DNA from: DATFQE01 sp963738205
Lineage (GTDB): Bacteria > Actinomycetota > Thermoleophilia > Gaiellales > Gaiellaceae
Direction of reading: 5' to 3'
Assembly: GCA_963738205.1 (NCBI GenBank)
Contig: CAVTVQ010000007.1
Span: 1,302,001 to 1,366,000, forward strand
DNA: 64,000 nucleotides
The notes below the pieces were generated by a model. It had not been told where the DNA came from, ran no database searches, and saw only the letters and a list, made by a program, of their open reading frames with translations. How positions within the stretch are numbered: position 1 is the first letter of the stretch; every line of letters starts with the position of its first letter. A program made the position numbers and the translations under genes. Shown piece by piece: positions 7,969 through 17,431 of the stretch.

Positions 7969-8933
7969 CCCTGGATCGCCTCACTGCGGAAGCGTTTGAT
8001 GTTGAAGAACATGATCGGGATGATCAGGAGCAGCATCACGACGGCGATCGCCGAGCCGTAGCCGCCCTTCCCGCCCTGGAAGGTCTGGTCGTACATCATG
8101 TAGGCGATGACCTGGCTTTTCCCGTTCGGGCCGCCCAGGGTCATGATGTAGATGATGTCGAACAGCTTGATCACGTTGATCATCAGCCAGACGGTGACGA
8201 CGGAGATCGGCAGCGCCAGCAGCGGCAGCTGAATCCGGCGGAAGATCGCCCACTCGCCTGCGCCGTCGGTGCGCGCGGCCTCGATGATCTCCTGCGAGAT
8301 GCCCTTCAAGGCCGCGGACAGGACGACCATCGCGAAGCCCGCTGACGCCCAGACGTAGGCGATGATGATCGCGTAGTTGACCGTGTCCTCACGACCGAGG
8401 AACGGGATCGGGTCGGCGCCGAACAGGCCCTGCCGGAGCGCGTTGAGGACGCCGAGGTCGGGATCGTTGCTGTAGACGAACTTCCAGATCAGGCCGACAG
8501 CGACGGCGGAGATCGCCATCGGCACGAAGATGATCGCCTTGATCATCGACTCGTAGCGCACTCGAGTGGCCAGCACCGCGATCAGCAGGCCGAGGGTCAG
8601 GCAGAGCGACGTGTAGAGCACCAGCCAGAGGACGTTGTTGACGAGCGCCCCTTGCGGCGGGAACTCCGTCAGGTCGAGGAAACGGCGGTCCTCCGTGAAC
8701 AACCGCGTGTAGTTGTCGAACCCGACCCACTCGCGGAACTCGAGCCCGCGGCCGGTGTTGAACGACAGCGCGATCGTCCGGATGACGGGAAAGACGAGCA
8801 GCGCCAGCAGCAGCACGATCGCAGGCGCGATGAACAGCGTCGCCTGCCAGCCCGGACGCCTCGTGAAGTGGAGCAGCCGTCGGCGGGGCGCGACCCCGCC
8901 GACGACAGACTCCGGTGCTGCTGACGCGCTCAA
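7965..8933 (-). CDS. Carbohydrate ABC transporter permease (MalF/UgpA type)
   Basis: 322 residues, six predicted helices, first at about residues 32-54 (ATLFIAPAIVLLLALLVFP). The EAA loop reads EAARTDGAGEWAIFRRI near residue 230. It is the MalF-type half of the importer and overlaps the MalG-type gene by four bases. A short periplasmic loop after helix 1 (FNTGRGLEFREWVGFDNYTRLF) matches the CUT1 permease pattern. It starts 4 bases after the binding-protein stop, so transcription and translation are probably coupled through the operon. Confidence 0.95.
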   Translation of the reverse strand: MSASAAPESVVGGVAPRRRLLHFTRRPGWQATLFIAPAIVLLLALLVFPVIRTIALSFNTGRGLEFREWVGFDNYTRLFTEDRRFLDLTEFPPQGALVNNVLWLVLYTSLCLTLGLLIAVLATRVRYESMIKAIIFVPMAISAVAVGLIWKFVYSNDPDLGVLNALRQGLFGADPIPFLGREDTVNYAIIIAYVWASAGFAMVVLSAALKGISQEIIEAARTDGAGEWAIFRRIQLPLLALPISVVTVWLMINVIKLFDIIYIMTLGGPNGKSQVIAYMMYDQTFQGGKGGYGSAIAVVMLLLIIPIMFFNIKRFRSEAIQG

Positions 8934-8937
8934 CTCG

Positions 8938-10229
8938 CTACTGCGACGCGAACTCCGACTTGGCCTGGCTCTCGAAGTCCTCCAGCGCGGAGTTCATGCT
9001 GTCAGGGTTCTTCATGATCCCCTGCAGGACGCTCGGCCACTCGGTGCCGAGCGCGCCCGGCAGGAGGTCGGAGCCATCGAACGCGAAGACTTCCGCGTCC
9101 TGGACCTGCTGCGCTTCCTTGCGCACGAGCTCGTTCGGGTACGCATCGAGCGGAACGGCCTTGTTCGGGGACACGATCGCCCCGGTCGAGACCCACTCCG
9201 TGCCCGCTTCCTCGCCGGCGAGGTACTCCATGAGCGCCTTCACGTTATCGTTGTCCTCGAACGCGACCGCCACATCGCCCGCCCCGAGCAACGGCGTCCC
9301 CACGTCGGCATTTATCTCGGGGAACGGGAAGAAGTCGATCGTCTCTCCCGGCTTGAGGGCAGGGTTGACCTGGCCGGTCGCGATGCCGCCGACGAAGCCT
9401 CCCTCGTAGTAGAGCTCGGCCTTGGGGCTCTTCCCGAGGACCTGTCCGATCGAGTCGACGAACGGCGTTGCGAGCGCACCCTCGACGCCGCCCGGGAGGT
9501 TCTCCTCCCTGAGGACCGTGAACATCTCCTTCAGCGCGAGCTTGACCGACGGGTCGTCGAAAGGCACGTCGCCTGAGAAGAGCTGGTTGTACTTCTCCGG
9601 GCCCGCCTGGTAGAGGTAGATGCTCTCGAACCAGTCGGTGAGCGGCCAGCCGTCGCCCGCGCCCACGGCCCACGGGGTCTTGCCCGCAGCCTTCAGCTTC
9701 GTGGTCAGCGCGAGCAACCCCTTCCAGTCGGTCGGCGGAGTGTCCTTGAGCCGCGACGGGTCGTACCACACCGTGCTCTTCGAGTTCGCCTTGGCGACGA
9801 TCCCCCACGTGTCGTCGTCGATCTTCGTGAGGTCGGTCCACGCCGTGCTGTAGTTCTCGTTGATCTTGTCCGCGTCGATGCCGAGGTCGTCGAGCGACTT
9901 CAGCGAGCCGTCGGCGGCCAGGTCCTTCACGATCCCCGGGCGCGGAACGATCGCCATCGACGGCGGGTTCCCGGCCGCCAGGCGTGAGCGGATGACGGGC
10001 AGGAAATCGCGCGCCGTCTCGTACTGGGTCTTGATCCCGGTGTCGGCCGTGAACTTGGCCAGCACCTTGTCGAAGGCCTCCTTCTCGCTGCCTCCCCAGA
10101 GGGACAGCACCGAGACGGTCCCGCCGCCGTCGCCGCCACCACCTTCCTCGTCGTCGCCGCCGCACGCGGCGAGGGCGAGTACGAGCGCGGCCGCGATCGC
10201 GGCGAGCGCCACCCCCAACCGGAATCTCC

Positions 10230-10233
<4 letters not shown>
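8938..10233 (-). CDS. Sugar ABC transporter substrate-binding lipoprotein
   Basis: 431 residues. The signal peptide ends in a lipobox (LALAAC, cysteine near residue 24) and is followed by a Gly/Asp linker (GGDDEEGGGGDGGG), so the protein is tethered outside the membrane. The body is a family-1 extracellular solute-binding protein: VSVLSLWGGSEKEAFDKVL, then ARDFLPVIRSRLAAGNPPSM, and a C-terminal helical half. This protein sets the specificity of the importer. Its start overlaps the ATPase stop (10230-10233). Ligand unknown; the absence of adjacent glycosidases gives no clue. Confidence 0.95.
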
Positions 10234-11462
<1,229 letters not shown>

Positions 11463-11545
11463 GCTCCCCCTTTCCTCACAGCCCGCGTTCTACGGGTTGC
11501 GAGGAGGATTGTTGCGTTTCTGTGTCGGCCGCGCCAGCGGAACGG

Positions 11546-12409
11546 CTACTGCGCAGGCCGATCGGGGTTCAGCACCATCCGAGCGGTCCCGCCGGTGGCC
11601 GCCTGGAAGGTGTACCCGAACCGCCGTGTGAGCGTCAGATAGTCGACCGTCGCGAGCTCGAGCGGGCTCATCGTGGTCGCGTCCGGGGGTGCGTCCGTCG
11701 GAAGCGTCTGGGCGAGCGGCCGGTCGAGATTGGACTTCATGTCGTCGCGCCTGAAGAGCAGCGCTCCGCCGGGGTTCCCCTGCTGGTCCGGAGGAAGCAG
11801 GACGGTCACCGGGTCGACGTCGTTGTAGCGGAGTTCGTAGAGGGCAAGCTCGAGCGCCTGCCGGCGCAGGAGCCGGAGGTCGGCGTCCGTCGAGGCGGCG
11901 GCGGGCATCGCGCACTCGGTGCCGGAGCCGCAGAGGATGAACAGGATCGCCTTCTCGGCGCCGATCTTCTCCTCGGCGCTGCCGTCGCGGATCACGAATT
12001 CGACCACCGGCGTGTTGTCGCCGACTGCGGGCGGGCCGCCCAGCACGCGAGTGAGCTGTCTGCCGCGGTCGTTCTGGTAGCGGGCGGCGACGTAACTGGC
12101 GATCTGGCGCGTGCGCTGCGATTCGCTGTCTGCGCTGGGCGCGAAGACCGCCCAGTTCTCCGCGCCCGAGCCGTCCGAGGCGCGCTCGCTCCAGGCGAAC
12201 GCGAAGGCGGCGATCACCGCGCCGAAGAACACCACGATCAGCAGGTAGCCGACCATGAAGCGGCCCGGGTAGACGGCTGCCTCCTTCGACCGGCCGGCGC
12301 TCTGGACGCGCTCGGCGGTGACCGCCAGCGGCTCCAGCTCGCCCTTCTGGCGCGGCTCGCCGGCGCGGCCGCCGGCGCCGTCGGGGAGCGGCTCTACAGC
12401 CTGGGCCAT
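11546..12409 (-). CDS. Membrane protein coupled to the FtsH-like protease, function unknown
   Basis: 287 residues. About residues 1-50 are cytoplasmic and Ala/Gly/Glu-rich; one membrane helix lies at about 51-72 (FMVGYLLIVVFFGAVIAAFAFAW). The rest is an extracytoplasmic domain with a long, acidic, mixed alpha/beta sequence and two cysteines (ILFILCGSGTECAM). I do not recognise a domain. Its start overlaps the end of the FtsH-like gene by 16 bases on the same strand, so the two are almost surely translated together. A role as an adaptor or substrate receptor of the protease is plausible by context only, comparable in position, not in sequence, to HflC/HflK with FtsH. Confidence 0.8.
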   Translation of the reverse strand: MAQAVEPLPDGAGGRAGEPRQKGELEPLAVTAERVQSAGRSKEAAVYPGRFMVGYLLIVVFFGAVIAAFAFAWSERASDGSGAENWAVFAPSADSESQRTRQIASYVAARYQNDRGRQLTRVLGGPPAVGDNTPVVEFVIRDGSAEEKIGAEKAILFILCGSGTECAMPAAASTDADLRLLRRQALELALYELRYNDVDPVTVLLPPDQQGNPGGALLFRRDDMKSNLDRPLAQTLPTDAPPDATTMSPLELATVDYLTLTRRFGYTFQAATGGTARMVLNPDRPAQ

Positions 12410-15400
12410 GACGTCTCCTCGGTGTAGTCGATCGTCGGCTCGGTCAGCTTCGCATCCTTGAGCAGGTCGAGGAGCTCGTCGCCGTAGATCTCGCGGCGGG
12501 CGACGACGACGTCGGCGATGTGCGAGACGGCCTCTTTGTTCTGCAGGATCAGGTTGTGGGCCTTCACGTAGGCCTGCCCGAGGATCTGTGCCGCGGCCTT
12601 CCGCTTGTCCGGGTCGCCGAGCGACTCCCAGACCGGGTCGTGGGAGCCGGTGCGATTCATGATCTGACGGCCGATCTCCTCGAACCGCTTCAAGATCTCG
12701 TCACGGGCTTCCTTGCGCGCTTCGTCGTCGGCGAAACCGCCGTTCAGCTCGACCCGCTCAGGCCCCATCGCGGAGACACCGACCATGAAGGCAGCCCGTG
12801 CGGTAGCGCTTTGCACGTCGCCGCCGACGCCCGTCGAGTTCTCGTCGTAGAAGACGCGCTCCGCGGCCATCGCGCCGAGGGTCCAGACAAGAGCAGCCAC
12901 CTGCTCGGAGCGCCACTTCGAGAAGCGCTCTTCCTTCTCCAAGGCCTGGTGGTGCCCCAGCGACTGCCCGCGCATGCGGATCGACAGACGCGTCGACTCG
13001 GTGTCCTTCATGAAGACGTGGCTCGCGACCGCGTGGCCCGCCTCGTGGATGGCGACGGCGCGCGTCTCGTCCGGCACGTACTCGATGTTGATCGCCGTGC
13101 CCGATTCGACCGTGGTCATCGCCTCGAACAGGTCCTCGAACTCGAAGCCCGGCCGCCCGTCGTGATGCGCGATCGTCAGCGCCATCGAGCAGACCTGCTC
13201 GATCATCGCCGGCGAGTAGCCGTTCGTGACGCGGGCGATCTCGTCGCGGCGACGCGGACCGTCCAGGTCCTCGCTGTGCGTGACCTTGTCGATGTAGAGG
13301 TCGAAGATGTCGAGCCGGTCCTGCTTGGTCGGCGTCCGGAACCAGACGTGGCGGCCGAGCCGGCCGGGCCGCGTGAGCGCCGGGTCGAGCGACTCGATCG
13401 GCACGTTGCATGCGCCGATGAAGTAGATCTGCTCGCTCCGCGGCTTCGGCGGCGGCCGCCGCAGCGAGAACTTCCCGATCCGGCTCGGGATCACGTACGT
13501 CGCGTCGAGGAACGTGTTGAAGCGGTTGGTCCGGAGCTTCTTGAAGTAGGGCGGGTTGCCGATGCCGTCCATGACGACGAGCAGCTGGTTGAGGGCCAGC
13601 TGGCCCCCGCCCCCCATCCCGCCGGGCACCGGGAACTGGTTCACGATCCGGCCGAGGACCGTCTGCGCCCGCTCGGGCGCGCGGGCGGTGAAGAGCCGTT
13701 CGCGCCAGGCCCTGGTCTCGAGGATCAGGTCGCCGCTCGGCGTCAGCGAGCCGTACGGGCCGTAGAAGGCGAGCTCCTCGAAGCGCGTCGCCGGGAGCGG
13801 CGTGGTGTGGCCGGCGGCAGGGCCGAGGCTCTGCCGGCGCATGCCGACGGCGTCGATCTCGTCGATGAAGACGATGCACTGGCCGCCCCACTTGCGGGCG
13901 AGCCGCTTCGCCTTCCAGGCGAGGTAGCGGACGATCACGGCGTCCATGCCCATGAAGGCCTGCTGGAACCCGGAGCCCGGAATCGAAACGAACGGGCAGT
14001 TGCCGGTCAGCACACCGCCCGCGAGCGTGAATGTCTCCGTCTTAGGCTCGACGGCGCAGTAGACGTCCTCCTCGACGCCTAGGTCACGGATGGCGGTGAC
14101 ACGCCACACGCCCTCGGCGCGAAGCTTCAGAGCCGTGAGTGGCGCGGAGCGAGGGCCGAAGTTGGTCATTACCACGGACTTGACGTGGTGGCCGACCACC
14201 ATCAGCCCGGCGAACGGGGCGATCTCTGCGGCGAGCTCGATTGCCGCTGCGTCCTGTGTCTCCAGCACGAGTGCGCCGCTCGAGTCGCTCCAACCGTCGG
14301 CGGCGAGGTAGCCCTCGAGCCAGGAAGCGAGCCAGGCCGGCTCCTCCTGCCCGCTCGGCAGTTCCTTCCAATTCCCCATCCGGCCCCCGGTGAAGACGAC
14401 GAGCGGATCGCCCTCGTACGAAGGCGGGTAGCTCACGAAGGAGTTGCCGTACTCCTCGAAGAGAGGGAGCAGCTCGCGGTCCTTGTCTCCGCAGAGGCGG
14501 ATTCGCGCTCGTCCCCGCGCGTCGAGAGTGCCGTCCCCGTAGCCGAAGCCGCGCAGGAAGGCTTCGAGATGGCCCGTCCGCTCGCGGGCCGGCTGGAATC
14601 GCAGCAGATCTCCTTCACGCAAGTCGGTTACGAGGCCGCGGTTTGCCGTCGGCCAGCGGTGATTCGCGGTGGCGCGGATCGCGCGCCGCACCGAGGAGCG
14701 CGTGTGAAGGCCGGGACGCAGCTCGATCTCCACGAGAGGCTGTTGGCCGAAGTGTCGGATCTCGGCAGGAACCCACTCGCCGTCTGCGTTCAAGATCGTC
14801 TGCGTCGTCCCCGCCGTTTCAATGAACGACCGCTCACCGCCGTCCTTCGTTATGAAGCGCTCGTCGCCGGCGAAACAGTTGAAGCCTGTGGCAATCGCCT
14901 TCGAGAGCATCGTCTTCCCGGTTCCCGGCGGGCCGAGGAAGAGGATGCCGCGCTCGCGCTTGCCGCCCGCCTTCTCGAAGGCCTCGCCGGACTGCCAGAG
15001 CGAGACGATCTTGCGGACTTCCTCCTTCGCTTCGGCCTGGCCGCGGACGTCCTCGAGCTTGACGCCCCAGTCCGCGTCGCCGGGCTCGTAGGACTGGATC
15101 TGCGAGATGCCCATGAGCATCAGCGGGCCCATGAGGATCAGGAAGTTGAAGACGAACAGGAGCGGGAAGATGATCGCGTAGATCAGGATCTGCGGATTCG
15201 ACATGTACTCGATCGCGCCGGTGACCATGCCGACCGCCGTGCCCCACCAGGTGTGCTCGCCGCCGGGGATGAGCAGCTGGATGACGAAGACGATCGTGAT
15301 GAAGAGCGCGATCAGGTACGCGATGTGCCACTTGCGGCTCCAGTACCAGGCGCGGCGCCGGTTCATGACGTCGTCGTCGCGCAGCTGCTGTTCGTCGGCG

Positions 15401-15663
15401 CCGAACAGGCTCGGCCAAGGGATCAGGCGGCGCAGCACGACGTCGAGCAGTCCGCGGTAGGCGATCACGGACAGGAACGTCACGACCAGGGCCCACCCGA
15501 GCGGCCAGTCCCGCTGCACGTACAGCCACAGGAACGGAATCGGGCTCGTGAGGATCGCGATGAGCGTGGCGGCCCGGATCAGCCGGCGCCATTGGCTCGC
15601 GAGCGCTTTCGACGCTTCCCCTGCCGGGGCGATGGTCGAGACCTGCTCGGAAACAGCCGCCAT
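12394..15663 (-). CDS. Divergent FtsH-type AAA+ zinc metalloprotease with intein
   Basis: 1089 residues as encoded; 796 after removal of the intein (residues 263-555). Four hydrophobic segments (about 33-52, 55-75, 113-134, 158-187) anchor it. The AAA+ ATPase follows: Walker A GPPGTGKT (244-251), Walker B IVFIDEIDAVG (597-607), and the second region of homology with arginine fingers (PALTRPGRLGR, 761-771). The protease has HEAGH (873-877) and a likely third zinc ligand in STGVGGDV (Asp949). About 90-120 residues are inserted between Walker B and the arginine-finger region, unlike standard FtsH. The start ATG at 15663 has a TAAGCT box 8 bases upstream. Likely role: membrane-protein quality control, in a divergent subfamily. 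Confidence 0.92.
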   Translation of the reverse strand: MAAVSEQVSTIAPAGEASKALASQWRRLIRAATLIAILTSPIPFLWLYVQRDWPLGWALVVTFLSVIAYRGLLDVVLRRLIPWPSLFGADEQQLRDDDVMNRRRAWYWSRKWHIAYLIALFITIVFVIQLLIPGGEHTWWGTAVGMVTGAIEYMSNPQILIYAIIFPLLFVFNFLILMGPLMLMGISQIQSYEPGDADWGVKLEDVRGQAEAKEEVRKIVSLWQSGEAFEKAGGKRERGILFLGPPGTGKTMLSKAIATGFNCFAGDERFITKDGGERSFIETAGTTQTILNADGEWVPAEIRHFGQQPLVEIELRPGLHTRSSVRRAIRATANHRWPTANRGLVTDLREGDLLRFQPARERTGHLEAFLRGFGYGDGTLDARGRARIRLCGDKDRELLPLFEEYGNSFVSYPPSYEGDPLVVFTGGRMGNWKELPSGQEEPAWLASWLEGYLAADGWSDSSGALVLETQDAAAIELAAEIAPFAGLMVVGHHVKSVVMTNFGPRSAPLTALKLRAEGVWRVTAIRDLGVEEDVYCAVEPKTETFTLAGGVLTGNCPFVSIPGSGFQQAFMGMDAVIVRYLAWKAKRLARKWGGQCIVFIDEIDAVGMRRQSLGPAAGHTTPLPATRFEELAFYGPYGSLTPSGDLILETRAWRERLFTARAPERAQTVLGRIVNQFPVPGGMGGGGQLALNQLLVVMDGIGNPPYFKKLRTNRFNTFLDATYVIPSRIGKFSLRRPPPKPRSEQIYFIGACNVPIESLDPALTRPGRLGRHVWFRTPTKQDRLDIFDLYIDKVTHSEDLDGPRRRDEIARVTNGYSPAMIEQVCSMALTIAHHDGRPGFEFEDLFEAMTTVESGTAINIEYVPDETRAVAIHEAGHAVASHVFMKDTESTRLSIRMRGQSLGHHQALEKEERFSKWRSEQVAALVWTLGAMAAERVFYDENSTGVGGDVQSATARAAFMVGVSAMGPERVELNGGFADDEARKEARDEILKRFEEIGRQIMNRTGSHDPVWESLGDPDKRKAAAQILGQAYVKAHNLILQNKEAVSHIADVVVARREIYGDELLDLLKDAKLTEPTIDYTEETSWPRL
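13999..14877 (-). mobile_element. Intein (293 residues) with LAGLIDADG-type homing endonuclease
   Basis: It interrupts the FtsH-like protein just after Walker A, between Asn262 and Cys556, so the exteins rejoin as AIATGFN+CPFVSIPGSG, the FtsH sequence expected there. Splicing landmarks: Cys263 as first residue (CFAGDE), block B TxxH (T332-A-N-H335) and the C-terminal block FTLAGGVLTGN with Asn555 and Cys+1. The penultimate residue is Gly, where most inteins have His. Between them are two dodecapeptide-type motifs, LRGFGYGDG (370-378) and LEGYLAADG (449-457), each keeping its acidic residue (Asp377, Asp456). A homing endonuclease of the LAGLIDADG class is therefore likely and possibly active. 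Confidence 0.93.
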
Positions 15664-15671
15664 CCGTCGTC

Positions 15672-15677
15672 AGCTTA
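15672..15677 (-). promoter_or_regulatory. -10 box of a probable leaderless promoter (TAAGCT)
   Basis: On the minus strand TAAGCT ends 8 bases before the ATG of the FtsH-like gene (15663). No Shine-Dalgarno is seen. The divergent cation-efflux promoter lies about 45 bases away. Confidence 0.5.
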
Positions 15678-15718
15678 GACGGGTCTCCAGCCGGAATGGT
15701 TTTCTCCCAGGCAACGCT

Positions 15719-15724
15719 TAACCT
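15719..15724 (+). promoter_or_regulatory. -10 box of a probable leaderless promoter (TAACCT)
   Basis: TAACCT ends 7 bases before ATG 15732, the start that gives the His-containing N-terminus expected for a cation-efflux protein. This supports 15732 as the true start and therefore supports a frameshift downstream. Confidence 0.45.
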
Positions 15725-15731
15725 GACCTTC

Positions 15732-15803
15732 ATGCAGGGACAACGCGGGCATTCGCACGGGCTCGAGGCGCGGTCGCGGGGCGACCGGCCGCTCTCGGGG
15801 TGG
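15732..15803 (+). other. Frameshifted 5' end of the cation-efflux gene
   Basis: From ATG 15732 the frame reads a hydrophilic N-terminus with HSHGLEARSRGDRPLS, typical of CDF transporters, then runs into a stop. The membrane domain continues in another frame from about 15800. Restoring one G in the GGGG run at 15797-15800 would join them as LSGVALALIGGF. It may be a sequencing or assembly error, a real mutation, or slippage. Confidence 0.6.
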
Positions 15804-16669
15804 CGCTCGCGCTGATCGGCGGCTTCTTCGTCGTGGAGGTCGTGGCCGGACTGCTCGCCGGCTCGCTGGCCGTGCTCGCGGACGCAGCCCACATGCTCTC
15901 CGACACGGGCTCGCTCGCGCTGGCGTTCCTGGCCTCCTGGCTCGCCGCCCGGCCGGCGACCCCGCAGCGGAGCTTCGGTTTCCGGCGCGCCGAGATCCTC
16001 GCCGCGCTCGCGAACGGCATCGCGCTCGTCGCCGTATCGATCTGGATCTTCGTGGCGGCGATCGCGCGGCTCAGCGATCCGCCCTCGGTGCCGGGCGGCT
16101 GGATCATCGTCGTCGGCGTCGTCGGCCTGGCGGTGAACGCAGCCGCCGCCTGGGTGCTCACGCGCGCGGGCGCGCGAAGCCTCAACGTGCGGGCCGCGCT
16201 CACCCACGTGCTGGCCGACCTGCTCGGCTCGATCGGCGTGATCGCCGCGGGCGCCGTCGTGCTGGCGACGGGCTGGGAGTACGCCGACCCGATCGCGGCG
16301 CTGGCGATCGCCCTGCTCGTCCTGCTCAGCTCGTGGCGGATCCTGCGCGAATCCGTGGGCATCCTGCTGGAGGAGACGCCTGAGGGCATCGACGCGATCG
16401 AGGTCGGGCACGCGCTGGCGGCGGGCGAGGGCGTCGTCCAGGTCCACGACCTGCACATCTGGACGATCACGTCCGGCTTCCCCGCGCTCGCCGCGCACGT
16501 GCTGGTGGAGCCGGGCAGCGACACTCGCGCCGTTCGCGTCGAGCTGGAGCGCATCCTCCACGAGCGCTTCGGCCTCGACCACACCACGCTGCAGGTCGAG
16601 CACGCCGGCTCCGAGACCGTGGTCGCGCTGGGCCCGTCCTTCCGGCGACGCTCGCCTCTGCGTCACTAA
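15800..16669 (+). CDS. Cation diffusion facilitator (zinc-efflux) transporter
   Basis: 289 residues in this frame from a GTG at 15800; the true N-terminus is probably 15732 (see the frameshift entry). Six membrane helices carry the CDF metal site: DAAHMLSD in helix 2 and THVLADLLGS in helix 5 (His/Asp pairs), followed by a cytoplasmic C-terminal domain with VVQVHDLHIWTI. By family it exports Zn2+ or a similar divalent cation in exchange for protons. Length and motifs are normal from the first helix onward. It is divergent from the FtsH-like gene, separated by only 68 bases. Its TAA stop forms part of the promoter of the next gene. Confidence 0.93.
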   Translation: MALALIGGFFVVEVVAGLLAGSLAVLADAAHMLSDTGSLALAFLASWLAARPATPQRSFGFRRAEILAALANGIALVAVSIWIFVAAIARLSDPPSVPGGWIIVVGVVGLAVNAAAAWVLTRAGARSLNVRAALTHVLADLLGSIGVIAAGAVVLATGWEYADPIAALAIALLVLLSSWRILRESVGILLEETPEGIDAIEVGHALAAGEGVVQVHDLHIWTITSGFPALAAHVLVEPGSDTRAVRVELERILHERFGLDHTTLQVEHAGSETVVALGPSFRRRSPLRH

Positions 16670-16672
16670 GCT
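16667..16672 (+). promoter_or_regulatory. -10 box of a probable leaderless promoter (TAAGCT)
   Basis: TAAGCT contains the TAA stop of the cation-efflux gene and ends 7 bases before the GTG of the SDR gene at 16680. Confidence 0.5.
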
Positions 16673-16679
16673 CGCGTCC

Positions 16680-17429
16680 GTGCCGTCGCTCGAAGACAGG
16701 ACCGCCATCGTCACCGGGGCCTCGAGCGGGATCGGGCTCGCCACCGCGAAGGCGCTCGTCGCCGAGGGGGCGCGCGTCGCTGCCGGCGCTCGCCGGGTGG
16801 AACGGCTGGACGCGATCGGCGAGGGGTCGATCGGTCTCCCGCTCGACGTCACGGATCCCGAGAGCTGCGCCGCCTTCGTCACCCGCGCGGTCAAGGAGCT
16901 CGACGGGCTGGACATCCTCGTCAACGCGGCCGGTCTGGCGCTCGGCCGCGATCCGTTCGACGACTCGACCGAGGACGACGAGCGGATCGTCATGGAGACG
17001 AACGTGACCGGGCTGATCCGGATGACGCGCCTGTCGCTGCCGCATCTGCGCGACGGCGGCCACATCGTCAACATGGGCTCGATCGCTGGGCGGCAGGCGT
17101 ACCCGAACGCGGCGCTGTACGTCGCCTCGAAGTACGCGGTGCGCGGCTTCACGTACGCGCTGCGCGAGGACCTGCTCGGCCGCCCGATCCGGATCACCAC
17201 GGTCGACCCTGGGCTCGTGGAGACCGACTTCTCGCGCGTGCGCTTCCGCGGCGACGAGACTCAGGCTCGCGCCGTGTACGAGGGCGTCGAGGCGATGCGT
17301 CCCGAGGACATCGCCGACTGCATCGTCTTCGCGCTCACGCGGCCGCTGCACGTGAACGTCGACGAGCTGGTGGTCAAGGCGCTGGCTCAGTCGAGCGGCG
17401 GAAGGATTCTGAGAAACCAGGACGCGTAG
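16680..17429 (+). CDS. Short-chain dehydrogenase/reductase (YdfG-like)
   Basis: 249 residues. The Rossmann motif TGASSGIG (about 12-19), the NAAG strand (82-85), the catalytic Ser134, and Tyr147/Lys151 (YVASK) are all present. The closest named group is the NADP-dependent YdfG family (3-hydroxy acid / serine dehydrogenase-like), shown by RPIRITTVDPGLVETDFS and the late RPEDIAD region. By family it oxidises a hydroxyl group of a small acid or alcohol. It starts on a GTG with a TAAGCT box. The glucosidase gene begins 2 bases after its stop, so the two may be co-transcribed. Confidence 0.92.
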   Translation: MPSLEDRTAIVTGASSGIGLATAKALVAEGARVAAGARRVERLDAIGEGSIGLPLDVTDPESCAAFVTRAVKELDGLDILVNAAGLALGRDPFDDSTEDDERIVMETNVTGLIRMTRLSLPHLRDGGHIVNMGSIAGRQAYPNAALYVASKYAVRGFTYALREDLLGRPIRITTVDPGLVETDFSRVRFRGDETQARAVYEGVEAMRPEDIADCIVFALTRPLHVNVDELVVKALAQSSGGRILRNQDA

Positions 17430-17431
17430 CG

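Noticed and set aside
12520..14082. Long plus-strand frame opposite the FtsH-like gene
   Set aside because: No motifs and composition of a shadow; the minus strand has clear AAA+ and zinc motifs.
14185..15678. 497-residue plus-strand frame opposite the FtsH N-terminus and intein
   Set aside because: Antisense shadow; Arg/Glu-rich with no recognisable domain.
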